Shown one piece after another: positions 9,944 to 23,453 of a stretch of DNA of 64,000 nucleotides; the stretch's first letter is position 1, and every line of letters begins with the position of its first letter. Source of the DNA: Adineta vaga (lineage: Eukaryota; Rotifera); NCBI GenBank assembly GCA_021613535.1, contig CP075496.1, positions 372,001 to 436,000 on the forward strand, in the 5' to 3' direction. The translations under genes were made by a program, and so were the position numbers. Below the pieces are notes generated by a model. That model saw nothing but the letters and a program-made list of their open reading frames with translations. It did no database searches and was not told where the DNA came from.

Positions 9944-12900
9944 ATGGATTCATTATCAAAGAACGTGATCGACTTATTCTTTCAAGTAGCATGTACCTGT
10001 CCACAAAAGGTAGCGCTTGAGCTCGACGATCAAATTTGGACGTATGGCGAGCTGTTATCGAATGTGACTTGTGTCGCTAGTCATCTTAAAATAGAAATGG
10101 GCCAGATTATCTTCCAATACGTGGAACGAAGTTTTGAGATGATATGCGGTGTTTTGAGTATTATGTGTAGTGGTGGTGTATACTGTGCACTAAATCCTGA
10201 GGAACCTGCTATGCGCACTTGTTCGTTAATTGATGAAATCAAAGGTCGATTTGTTCTGACACATCAGACCACACGTAACAGATTTCTAGAAGTAAATTAT
10301 CAGCAAACTGAAACTATGAATCTCACAGAGATTCTGTCTATGAATACTCGGGAAGATATCTTTGAGAAAGGTAATTTTTTTCATAAATAAATAAGCTAAC
10401 ACATGCACATTTCATTGAATAAATAGAGCTCAATATTGCAAGTGAAAATCCATGCTTTATTATTTGTACCTCTGATATTACCGGTAAACGAAAAGCTGTC
10501 CTGCATACTTACGGAAGCCTCTTTGCAAATCTACTAGTTCGGATTAATTGGGAAAATAAATATGGTGACAAAGTTCTTCAACTAGCTGAATCATCACGGA
10601 TCGTTCACTTGATGGAAATCTTCTTAGCGTTGACATCAAAATCAGCAGGTACACTTGTGCTTTTGCAACCCGGCAATAACTTGAATATGGATCGTCTTTA
10701 TACGACTTTCAAAGAAAAACAAATCACCGTTGTTTGGACAGCCTCATCGATGCTTGAATTAATGATTGACAATATAGAATTGACTAATAAAGAAGACAAC
10801 GATACGCTGAAAACTGTTCGCCTTCTTTGTATGGAAGGAGAGCCTCCTAAAGCGCATTATCTGATCAAAGTGAATTTATTTATGCCACGAGTACGTATAT
10901 TCATAATATACGGATTAAGTGAAGGTATGACTGTCACTGGCTATTATTTTGAACGTGATAAAAATGGATTCACTGATATTTCAAACACTTTGCCAATCGG
11001 TCGTGCACAACCGGGTTATGAATGCTTACTTATCAATAGTGATAATCATCAAATTATTTCTCCATTATGCATAGATGTTATCGGTGAAATACACGTTGGA
11101 GGTAATAGTTTAGATTAGAAAAATAAGAAAATGTTTCATAATTTTTTTTTTGAAAATTCATAGGTCCTGGTCTTTTCCAGTGTTATTACAATAATCCTGA
11201 GTTGACTAGTAGAACACAAGTAACAATTGATAATAAGCGTTTTTTTAGAACGGGCGATTTGGGTCAATATAACGCAAGAGGAGAGCTTGTACATATGGGT
11301 CGTATCGACACCCAGATTAAAATCTATGGAAAAAGAGTGGAAGCAGCTGAAATTGAAATGACAATTTTGGATTGGTCACCAAACGATATTTCTGCTTGTC
11401 TGATCGTCAAGTTTTCTGAAAATGACAAAGATTCAGTTGTTGCCTACATAATATCCGATAATTCACAGCTTAATACTGAATCATTACGAAAGCATTGTAG
11501 CGAGCGGCTCCCTCAATATATGGTACCATCTTATTTTATTATTCTAAAAAGCTTTCCATTAAATGGAAACGAAAAAATAGACAGAAGTCAACTACCATCA
11601 CCATTGATATTCAGTCATATGCCATTTCAACGAATTCAAAATGATGAAGAGCAAATACATCCTTTGCAGTGTCCTTTATTTGTTCAAAATACTATTTCGC
11701 GTCCTACCAACTACTTTTCTTCAAGTGGTATTACTAATCATGCAGAACCACTAAATCAGCCGTCGTCTCCATCTTCTCAGTCTTCTACACCACAGTCGGT
11801 TGTTGCTCATGATTCTACTATTCCTGCTCGATGGGCAGCATGCGTATCGCAATTTCATTCACAGTCTGCTTTACTCTTCAAACAACAATCATTCACCTAT
11901 GCACAATTAGATGATGCATCAAAACGAATTGCAAATCATCTTCAAAAACACTCTGAAATACCGCTTGGACTTGGAATTCGCATTGGTATAGTACTACAGC
12001 GTCGTCCACTTTATATAGCAACATTGTTAGCATGCTTGAAATGTGAATGTATTTTTATACCTATTGATCCATCCTTTCCTCCTGCACGTGTTGCCGACAT
12101 GCTCATGTATATACGACCTCATGTTCTGATAGTGGATGACTATAATATAAAACATCGTATTAAAATTAGTCTCGCTAAAGCTATTGATTCAGCAAGAACA
12201 ACCAAAGTACCCAGTACACATGATACTGAGAACGCTGAGATGAAACCAGAACAAGAAGGTGAGCAAGATGCTGACGAAACAACAATCACAGTCGATGGTG
12301 ATAGACCACAAGTGATTGTAATGGAAGATTGGCAAAATATTGATGCTTTGTTCGATCTGAAAGATGATACAACACAAAATAATTATCACAATGAAGAAGT
12401 TGTATTACAACCTGTTATATCACTATCAGAATCACGACGTTTGAAACTTAGAGAGCGTTCTCCTTCATCTTCGTGTCGTTCTGAAATTTCTTCAACTTCT
12501 ATCACTAACAACGACAGTGTCATTTCCTCTGCCCCTGTTTTTTCTTCTTCTTCTCTTGCTTACTTATTATGTACTTCGGGTACTACAGGTGGTATTAAAG
12601 CTGTACGTCTTTCTCATGGCCATGTAACACGTTATGCCTATGCGTATCATTCGACACTTGGTCTACGTGCCGGTGATATCTTTGCGCTGTCAGCTTCATT
12701 TTCTTTTATTGGACATATGAAACAATTATGGGCATCATTATTGAATGGTTTAACAGTAGCATTGCTTGTAGAGGAAGAACAAGCATCGACACTTGCTTTA
12801 GTTCGTGCTTTGCAACGTTATAAAGTCACTGTGTTAGACTTGGTGCCACCTCGTCTCAAAGAATTAGTGCATGATTGGGCCTTATTACCAAAAGATTCTG

Positions 12901-15900
12901 TCAATTCATTGCGCATGTTAATTTTAAGTGGAGATGCCTTACCCACACAATTAGTACGTCAATTTAAGCAAGCTTTAGCACGTCCTGTTCAGCTGTGGAA
13001 TTGTTATGGTCAAACTGAAAGTTGTGGAACAACAATAGCGTATCATGTGCAAGATGAAGATTTAAATCTCGATACACCTTCTTTTTCCGGAGATCATCTA
13101 CGATCACCCGGTGCTGCCAATTTCTCAACTTCTTCCGCTATTCTACAACGGGCACTTGTCCCTATTGGTTATCCGCTACCTGGTACGACTTTATATATTA
13201 TAGATCCGAATAATACTACACCTACTATCACTCCAGAAGGTGAACCAGGTGAATTAGCGATTGCGGGTGCCCAAGTTTCATTTGGTTATTGGAATTCCGA
13301 GAAAAATAGACATTGTCATGATGCTGAAACACGTGCCTTCGTGGTGGATCCATTCGGTACACTCATGTCCTTCACAGGAAAACTATTACGTACCAATGAT
13401 TTATGTACACGTACACCAGATGGTTGTATCACTTTATTGGGACGAAAGGATAATATTTTAAAAATACGTGGTATACGTGTACATCCATCCGATATCGAAA
13501 ATGCACTCTTACAACATCGTTACGTAAGTGAAGCAGTTGTATCGATGTTATCGTTAGATTTAGGACAAAATACAGATGAAGTTTTGGTGGCTCATATTAC
13601 ATTACAACCTCAAATATCTTTTTCTGAACATGACACATCCAATACTTATTCTGTAGCTGATAAACGTTTAGAAGATGATTTACGTATGCATTGTAAAAAT
13701 TTGTTACCAACAGCATTAGTACCTTCGTTTTTTATTATCCATCATAATTTCAAACTTCCCAGAACAACCACAGGAAAATTAGATCGCAAACTCAACTCTT
13801 ATATGCTTGAAGCGAGTACTTTAGCTCAGTTTTCAGATAGAAATAAACTGTCAAGCGCAAATGCAACTCGTTTTGGTCCAAACTCACCATCACCTATGTC
13901 GTCATCCTTACGTATTGCGTCTCTGCTATCACGTGATACAGCGGATATAGGTTCATCATCTATGATTAAACAAGATAGGCAATCATTCAATGCATATTCT
14001 GGTACCAATGACTTGCAATCACCATATGCACGTACAACATCTTCACAACTTGTTACTGATTCAACTTTATCACCACTCCCATCTTCACCGGAAATAACAA
14101 TCTCTCATACTATGACTTCACTTACAGCTTCCACAACTTCTTTGATTGACTCTCCACGTACACTTTTGCTTGTTTTTGGTCCAATGGAGGCTCCTACTTT
14201 TACCTTACCACTTTGTATTTTAACATCTGCTGATTCAGATCATCTTCCTTTACGTATTGATCCAGTTCTTATAAACCAACTTAAACTCAATTTGCCCTCC
14301 GCACCATCATCACCAACATCTTCTTCTTCACCGATTACACTCGAACGTGTAGCTGCCCTTGTTTCGGATCGTTTTTTTAAACATTTAAATGTCTCGGAAG
14401 ATACACTTGCCTTTGTTTTTGACGAATATAGTGAAGAGCAATTTCAGCTATCCGCGAGTTCAGTGGATTTTTTCAGTTGTGGAGGTCATAGTTTATTAGC
14501 AAGTGGTTTGAATTTACGTATTTATGCGGATATCGGTGTAACAGTGACAGTTAAGGATATTTTTGAATGTTCAACATTAGAAAAAATTGTAGCGAAAACA
14601 TGGGAATATGTCAAAGAAGAAAATGGCGAACTAGAAACCACTACCACTATTCCTGCAACGAATACAACCTCAACAACAACAACGACTAATAGCGATACAA
14701 AAAAAAATTCGTCCGTAGCTTCATCGTCGTCGTCTTATCGTCCACCGTTGATTTCGATTTCTCGTTCTTCATCTTCCGCATTTCCTCTTTCCAATACGCA
14801 ATTACGTATGTATTTTGCAGAGCGTATGCAATCCAATTCTTCTTCAGGTTTGCTCAATACAATACGTGTCTTTCGACTTTCATCGACTTCGATCACGGCG
14901 ATATTGAGAATTAAAGCTTTACGTTTAGCTGTTAAATTACTGTTAGAACGACATGAAATTTTACGTGTTTCATTTCAAACCGATTCTTCGACAGGATCGA
15001 TTGTTCAAGTTCCGCTAGTCTGTCCATTACCTGACGATCTTATCGAACACGTTGTACAGAATGCTGATTTCAGTGGTTATGACTATGAAAACGCCATGAT
15101 GCAAACAGAGTATGCTATTGATTCGATGTTAGTGACACCATTCGACTTATCGACTGCTCCGTTGATACGAATACGTGTATGGAAATTACCACCTAGATCA
15201 TCGTCGACTGGCAGGATGCCCTCCTATATTTTAGCAACTTGTATTCATCATATGATTACCGATGGTTGGTCTTCCACCTTATTTTTTCAAGAACTTTCTA
15301 CTTTTTATCGTTCGATCCTCTCAAAAAATGAACCATCTGCCCTCTCATCGGTTCCGTATCAATTCGCCGATTATGTATCTTGGCAGAATTCTTTCTTGTC
15401 ATCTTCTCTGCTAGCTGTAAAACAATTAAATTTTTGGACACAAGAACTAGCAAATTTGTCCCCATTAAAATTACCTACCGATTTTCCACGTCCAGAAATC
15501 CCTACGTATAATGGTTCTGTTCATCGATTTGTGCTACCAGGCTCATTAGTGGCTTCCCTACATACTCTTGCAACACAGGAGCGTAGTTCCTTATTTTCAC
15601 TCTTAATGTCAACTTTTCAGCTCATGCTATCACGATTTGCATCGGGTCAAACTGATATATGTTGTGGAACCATCTTAGCGAATCGACCAGTAAAAGGTAC
15701 AGAACGTATGTTAGGTTGTTTTATTAATACGGTACCTATCCGTACACAAGTCAATCCATTGCTAACATTTCCACAACTTTTAAGAACGGTTTCCAAAAGT
15801 GTATTACAGGCGTTAGATAAACAAGATGTTCCCTTTGAAAAAATTGTAGACGCCATACAGAAAAACGAACCCGAGACTCGAGATCTGTCTCGTCATCCAT

Positions 15901-18900
15901 TGTTTCAAGTGCTGTTAGTATTACAAAATCGTGCATATACCGATTCGTCAATGTTGAATCTGACAGGCATGAAAGAAGAAGAAATTGAAACGCCAGTGAA
16001 ACATGCAAAACTAGACTTAAGTGTCGTTGTGGATTATATATTACAACCTATGCGAACTGAGAAAGATAGAGAAGAAGAAGAACAACAAGAACAAGAAGAT
16101 GCAGATATGTTCTCTGCATCTTTCAACAATTGTGATGTACTACCGAATAGGAGACCTTCTATTTTAAAAGGACGACGTGGTAGTGTTATGCCTTTGTTGT
16201 CTTCTTCATCGTCTTTCGCAACTTTATCAGGTCGCCGATTTTCAGTAGATTTTATTCATCCAAAAGAAGATCGTAAAGAAACAGTAGCACCTTCTATTTT
16301 ATCATCGGCTTCTTTGTCTAGAAAACCTTCCATAATCCCAGGAGCTTCTTGGTCTAGAAAACCCTCCATGATTCCAGGAGCTTCTTGGTCTAGAAAACCC
16401 TCCATGATCCCAGGAGCTTCTTGGTCTAGAAAACCTTCCATGATCCCAGGAGCTTCTTCGTCTAGAAAATCTTCCATAATTCCAGGAGAAAAAGGTCTCA
16501 TGGTATCGATGGAATATAATTCTATGCTATGGCGTCCAACGACGATTGTTCGTATGGCAGAATGTTGGCTCGCCTTATTGCAAGAAATTTTACGTGTATC
16601 ATCGACTACCGAAATTGGGGCACTTCGAATGCTACCATCTTCAGAATATCAAGCCGTAGTGTATGATTTTAATCATATACAAAAACCATATCCTGCATTA
16701 TCGACATGGACACAATTGTTTGAACAGCAAGCTGCTACATATCCTCAAAATGTTGCCGTATTTCACGGTTCACAAACTCTAACATATCAACAATTGGATG
16801 CACTCTCCAATCGATTAGCACATGCATTACGTGCATATTTTACTGCTAAACGCGGTGTTTCACTGCCAATAGATTCAGTGGTGGGCGTGTGTATTGTACC
16901 ATCTTTATTGTCAATTGTATGTATTGTTGCAGTATTTAAAGCTGGCTGTGCTTATTTAGCACTCGATCCATCGCATCCAGCCTCACGCCGTCAACAAATG
17001 TTAATTATATCCGATGCCAAACTTCTATTATGTATTGGTGAACAAGGAATCGATAGTATACCAGCATCAACGAATAGTATTTTAGCCATGTCATTTGAAT
17101 CTGCTGCCATTTCTACTGTTGAAAAACAGTTTTTTTCGTATTCTTCTTTTCCATTACATTTTCCATTACATTCTTGTCCTCATCCGCGTTCCTTGGCATA
17201 TGTGGTATTTACATCTGGTTCCACTGGTGAACCAAAAGGTGTCTGTGTCGAACATCGTGCACTGTGTAATATTGTTTCTAATCCAGTTTTGCAAAGTGTG
17301 AATGCATCGATGCGTTTATTAAATGTGCTTGGGATGACATTCGATGTGGCCATCATGGAATGGGCTCTAACATTAGCACATGGTGGCGCATTTTGTATTT
17401 TAGAAAATGCGAATGGTAATACACGTGCTTTATTGGGAAAAGCGTTTGCAGAAGCCGTACAGCAATTTCAAATAACCCATCTTTATTGCACACCGGCTAC
17501 TCTAGCTACTGTACCACAAGATGTAGAAACACTACAAATGTTACGATCACTGATTGTATGTTCTGTGGGTGGCGAAGCATGTCCCGAATGGCTTGTGAGA
17601 AAATGGGAAAATCAAATCCCACAACTGACAAATGGATATGGACCAACAGAAACTGCGATTGCTTGTACATATTTTAATTTCGATGGGAAACAATCTCATA
17701 TACATCCAATTTCTACAATTGGTTATCCTTTGCCTAACTATCAACTGTATATATTGGACGCATGTTTACAGCCAGTACCAATTGGTGTAATTGGTGAGCT
17801 TTATGTTAGTGGTGCTGGTGTAGCACGTGGTTATATAGGAAAGCCTGAAATGACAGCACAAAGATTTGTTCCATGTCCATTTGATAATGCAACAGATGAA
17901 GAAGGTCGTATGTATAAAACGGGTGACCTAGCGAAATGGCAAGAAGACGGTACAATTTTATATATAGGACGTAGTGATAATCAAGTTAAAGTGCGTGGTG
18001 TACGTATTGAATTAGAAGAAGTCGGAATTGTTGTAGAAAAAATAGAAGGTATAAAGCATGCCGTTGTTCTATTTTTACCCTCTACGACCCGTCCAGACGC
18101 GAAAGCTGACGCATTACATGCATTTTGTATGGTTCATACCGATTCAACACTCACTGCACGTGATATTGAATTATCTGTCAAAGCACGTTTACCGTCTGCC
18201 TTTATGCCATCCTCGTTTCGTATTATAGAATTACCGTTTACAAATATTGGTAAAATTGATAAAATTGCAGTGAAAAAAATGTATATGAGAGAATTAGCAG
18301 AACGAGAAGAAAAAATAAAGCAACAGCAACTACAAAGAGAAGAAGAGCAAAAACCAGAAGAGAAAAAATCAGAAACAGGTGCTCATTCACTAGTTACAGC
18401 AACACCTATCGCAACTGCTCCTATTGTTTCGACTCCTTTCACTAATGTTACTGCATCACCTGCTACTCTCGCATTCTCTGCATCTACCGCTTCGTTTTCT
18501 TTACTTTCGTCTTGGCGTCGGCTTTTGTCGCATCCAGATTTGGGCACATCCGACAATTTCTTTGAGTTTGGTGGCAATTCAATTTTAGCCGTGCAAGCTT
18601 ATGATGCTTTACCAACTGAATGGAAAACCGGTGCCATTTCATTGAAACTACATGATTTATTTACATATACTAGTGTTCAATCCATTGTGAAACTTGTGGA
18701 AAAACGTATGGGTGTATCATCAACAGCAGCGCCTGTTGTAGTGACTACTGTAACTTCAGCGAACGGACCAGCTTTATTTGTACCTATATCTGCCGTCTCC
18801 ACTTCTACACCCGCTGTCGAAGTCAAACCCGCACCACCAGCATCATTAGCACAGTCTCAAGCTGAGTTTGCTTCGAATTTGATTGTGGCCCCTCCTTCAT

Positions 18901-21900
18901 CTTTTGTTGCACCTTCGTCTCGTGATATTGCGATTATCGGCATGTCGGGTATTTTTCCATCGGCACGCTCTGTGGATGAACTTTGGTCACTCATACTGTC
19001 GGGTCGTAGCGGTTTTGCATTATTTTCATCGGCTGAACTACTAGATGCTGGTATTCCTTTAGAATTGCAATCACAACCTCATTTTGTCCCGACAATGGGA
19101 TGGATGGGTTCAGTCAATTTGCACGGTTTTGATGCCTCTTTCTTCAAATATAGCTTCAGTGACGCAGCACTCATAGATCCACAACAACGTATTTTCTTAC
19201 AAACTGTTTGGCAAGCTGTGGAAGATGCGGGTTATGCACCAGATACTCTTGCACAAAAATTTGTCACAGGCATTTTCGCAGGTGTCGGTGTCAATACTCA
19301 TATAGGAGATGGACAAGTTTCAACGAATCCTGCAGATTTTGTGAAAATGCAGGCACAAAGATTAGGTAATGCTGTCGATTTCTTATGTTCTCGTGTTGCT
19401 TATAAACTTGGTTTGACCGGGCCTGCAATTACCGTTCAAACAGCGTGTTCTTCATCGTTGGTTGCTGTACATACCGCGTGCCAGAGCTTAATTTCAGGTG
19501 ATTGTGATATGGCATTAGCTGGTGGTGTCTCATTTGGTACTTTGCATCCAACAGGTTATTTTTATAAAGAAGGCACTATTTTGTCTCGAGATGGTAAAAT
19601 TCGTCCTTTTGATGCGAATGCATCTGGTACAGTACGTGGACAAGGTTGTGGTGTTGTCTTACTCAAACCTCTTGCTGCAGCATTAGGTGATCGTGATCAT
19701 ATTTATGGGGTTATACGTGGTTCTGCGGTAAATAACGATGGCTCAGATAAAGTTTCGTTTACTGCACCTTCCGTACAAGGACAAATACGTTGTATTAAAC
19801 GTGCATTCCAACATGCACAAGTCGAACCTGAATCGATTGGCTATATGGAATGTCACGCTACTGGTACCGTTGTTGGTGATCCCATTGAATTTTCTGCTCT
19901 GGAATGTGCTTATCGTTCCTTGTCCAAACCAGACCCTCCAAGCCAATACTGTGCGTTGGGCGCTTTAAAATCTTCCACTGGTCACTTAGACGCAGCTTCC
20001 GGTATTGCAGGTTTTATGAAAGCATGCCTCATAATTCATCATGCTACGATCCCGCCATTAGTCTGTCATGAAACGCTACATCCAGATATTAATTTAGAAG
20101 AAAGTCCATTTTTTATTCCGACACAAACGAAAGCATGGTCTTCTCACAGTGTACGACGTGCTGGTGTATCGAGTTTTGGTATTGGTGGTACGAACGTACA
20201 TGTCATTTTAGAACAAGCACCATCTTCTTCAACACAAATCGAAAAAGTTGTGGACAACAAACTTCCATATCTTTTTTCTCTCAGTGCATCATCGCCAAGT
20301 GCTTTATTGGCATTGTTATGTTCGTTCCAATCGAAATTTTGTTGGTTTATTTCTAATGGCATGCATCCACGTTTATCAGATATCGCATATACTCTACATA
20401 CAGGACGCTCCACAACATTCCATCGTTCTACATGTCGTACATCATTTGTCGCCTCTACTTTACAACAAGGTCTAAGAGTGATGGAAGAACACATGAAAAT
20501 GTGGAATGCAAAAGAACAAGAACAGCAACAATTGCAGGAAGAAAGAGAAACGTCACCGCAAATATCTAGTTTTCCAAATATGTCGATTTTATCCTCTCCA
20601 TCGACGCCTTCTCTCATTTTCTTATTTCCCGGTCAAGGTGTACAATATATAAATATGACACTCGCACTTGCCTCACAATTTCCATTGTTTCGTATGCATT
20701 TAGACAGTCTAATCTCTCATGTTGCCACGTATTATACGGGAAAATACGGTTTACCTGTAGATCTAACAGCACAGACGCTGTTTAGTAATCCACAACTTTC
20801 TTCCATATCCGCATCACATTCTGCTAACCCATGTATGTTCATACAATTATCGTTATTTTTAGTCGAAATTGCTTTGTCACGTACGTTTGGTTCACTCGGT
20901 GTTCAACCGTCGATTTGCATTGGCCATTCATTAGGTCAATATGCTGCCTGTGTATGTGCGGGTATGTTTTCATTTGAGCAAGGGTGTGAGCTCATAGTGG
21001 AACGTGCACGTTGGATGGATGAATTGTGGAGAGAGCAACAAAAAACCGATGAAAAAGGTGCGATGTTGTACGTACGTACATCTTCTTTGAAGATGAAAGA
21101 ATTATTAATCGCATTTCATTCGTTCCCAACAGCTTTCTCAACTTCTTTATCTATCTCAGTGGCAGCTGTAAATTCTCCTAACCATTGTACTGTATCGGGT
21201 TTAGCAACACATATAGCGGAATTACATGCTTATTTAACTGCACAACAAGTGAAATGTGGTCGATTAGATGTACCCTTAGCATTTCATTCACCACAGATTA
21301 ATCCTGCCTTGACACATTTTGAAATGACGTTACAAAAAATATGTCCCATGGCGCAAGAATCATCTGTTCCTGTCATATGTAATTTGACCGGTACTCCTCT
21401 CACTATTTCCAATGCACGTAATCCACACTATTGGTTACGTCATAGTCGTGAAGCGGTACAATTTCAAAAAGGTGTGGAAACAATTGTAAGGGACAAGTTA
21501 GCACAATGGGACAAAATGAAACAAAGTGTGAGCGTGATATGGCTCGAAATGGGTATAGGAAGAACACTATTAACATTTGCTAAACAAGATTTTCAGCGTA
21601 TACAACAAGAAATTATTGCCAAAACAGTAGAGAACGAGGAAAAACAACAAAAATCAACTGAAAAATCCACGGATTCCACAGCTTTTCCATGGAATGGTAT
21701 TTTACTATTGCGTTCACCATCTCAATCAGATTCTTTCTCTGTTTTGCAAGAATCAATGAATGAACCCTATTCGTTTTTATCTGCCATTGGTGAGATGTGG
21801 AATGCCAATGTAAAAATTGACTGGGAGGAATTTTATGCATCTTATTCCCAAAATGCTCAATCTCTACCATCGCGTATTTCCCTACCTACTTATCCATTTC

Positions 21901-23453
21901 GTGCGGATCAACGTGTTTTTATAAGAGAACCGCCTCAATCTGCCGGTATCAATAGTAGTATAACAGGTTGTTCATGCTCATTTCCCGTTGCTTCTGCATC
22001 ATCGAGTTCCACATCACTTATGCCCCATGTACGTTTATCAGTATCACCCTTACCATCGCTACTACCACCTTCTCCACCCTCTTCTGCGAGCTCCACAACT
22101 TCGTTTCTTGTGTCGATCTTATCGGATTTATTTGCGGAACAATTAGGTACACGCACAGAAGCTCATTCGGATTTTTTTGATATGGGCGGAGACTCGTTCT
22201 CTGCCGTACAATTATTAAATGCGCTTAAAAATCGACTTCCGCAACTTGTAGATGCACCACTCAGTTCCTCAACATTGTTATCTCATTCCACACCATATAA
22301 ATTAGCATTATTATTACAAAATAAGCATGGTATTCAACTTCCCGCAAGTTTTGAAAATGGTTTGATTATGCCGACATCTATGAATACATCACGTGATTCG
22401 ATATCTTCGATGAATGATATACATAGTGGTCAGGTACATCGTACCTCATCGATATCATACTCGATTTCAGAAGATGATAGTAGTATCATGTTATCTCCTA
22501 CATCTGATACATCACGTTGTGCGACTGATTCGATAGGTTCGTTTCATTTATCAGATTCACTTTTCAAATCTCTTCCTTCTGCGATGGCTCTGAATATAGA
22601 TTGTATGGTGACGTTAAAAACTGCATTCTTTTCTCCTTCGTCGCTTCTTCTCCTCATTCATCCTATTGGTGGTGAAATTTATAATTATCGTTCGTTTTCA
22701 CACTTTCTACCATCCGAAATGCGTGATCATATTACGGTATGTGCATTTCGTGCTTGTTCTTTAGATGGGACGAATCAACCATTTTCATCGATTCCAGAAC
22801 AAGCTAAATCTTATCTGTCTCATTTATACGCGTATCTTGAAAAACATAAACCAAATTGGCCGGGGTATATTTTTATTGGTGGGCATTCCTATGGTGGTAC
22901 AGTCGCTTATGAAATGTGTGTTCAACATAGTCAATTTCCTCCTCCTACTTTACCTTTTTTCTCGTTTTCACATCTATTTCTTGTTGATTCGCCTCATGCT
23001 GGCTGCATAAGTTCGTCCGAATCTCTTTCCGATGCAGCTGGTGTCATAGCATATATAGCAGGTGATCGTTTAAAACTTAGTGCAACCGAACTAAGACAAC
23101 ATGTGGAAACTAGTGGAATGGATATTTTATCCTTCGTCAAATCTTTAGATCCACAACTCGAGACTATGAATGAATCCGTGATCAAAACATGGATTGCACA
23201 TGAACGTGCATTACGTACTTATGTTCCATCTGAGAAGAGGCTATGGAATGGACCGATCTTATACGTAAAACCATCTCGTGCATACAAACAATGCTCATTG
23301 ACATGGAATGAAGCATGGGACAAATATGTATCCGAAGGACAAATGACCGTCTTGCAAGTGGAAGGTGACCATTTGAGCATGATGAAACCTCCTTATGTCA
23401 AACAAGTTGTGGAAACTATTGTGGAAAAGATGTTAAAAACATATATTTCTTAG
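9944..23453 (+). CDS. Hybrid NRPS-PKS megasynthase (A-A-PCP-C-A-PCP-KS-AT-ACP-TE)
   Basis: Three exons, 9944-10370, 10427-11101 and 11164-23453, join in frame (introns 56 and 62 bp) to give about 4463 aa. In order: a degenerate adenylation domain (about 1-507); a second A domain (about 605-1240; CTSGTTGG at about 836, NCYGQTE about 979); carrier PCP1 (GGHSL, Ser1477); condensation domain (IHHMITDGW, His1730) with a 12-aa repeat insert; third A domain (TSGSTGEPKG about 2383, NGYGPTE about 2525, KTGDL); PCP2 (FGGNSI, Ser2840); ketosynthase (TACSSS, Cys3129, plus ECHATGT and TGHLDAASG); acyltransferase (GHSLG, Ser3623; AFHS, which suggests malonyl-CoA); ACP (MGGDSFS, Ser4045); thioesterase (GHSYGG, Ser4276; GDH near 4435). 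No KR, DH or ER domain is present. Catalytic residues of C, KS, AT and TE are all intact, so the gene looks functional. Bdelloids are known to carry horizontally acquired NRPS/PKS genes; the product is unknown. Codons are more GC-rich than the flanks, with much CGT for Arg. Confidence 0.95.
16308..16487 (+). repeat. Five 36-bp tandem repeats inside the NRPS condensation region
   Basis: Five in-frame copies of a 36-bp unit encode ASWSRKPSMIPG (with small variants, first copy ASLSRKPSIIPG, last ASSSRKSSIIPG). They lie in an insert between the HPLFQVLLVLQN core of the condensation domain and the closing part before the third A domain, about residues 2083-2142. Nearby DNA already has two related upstream words (RRPSILKGRRGS and GRRFS). 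The repeat is basic and Ser-rich, and each unit holds an RKPS tetrapeptide, which resembles a basophilic kinase site. Confidence 0.9.

Noticed and set aside
20144-20617. Antisense frame of 157 codons in the KS-AT linker
   Set aside because: It is a shadow of the NRPS-PKS coding frame with no domain of its own. The same holds for other small frames within 11202-23453, including the antisense of the 12-aa repeats at 16256-16501.
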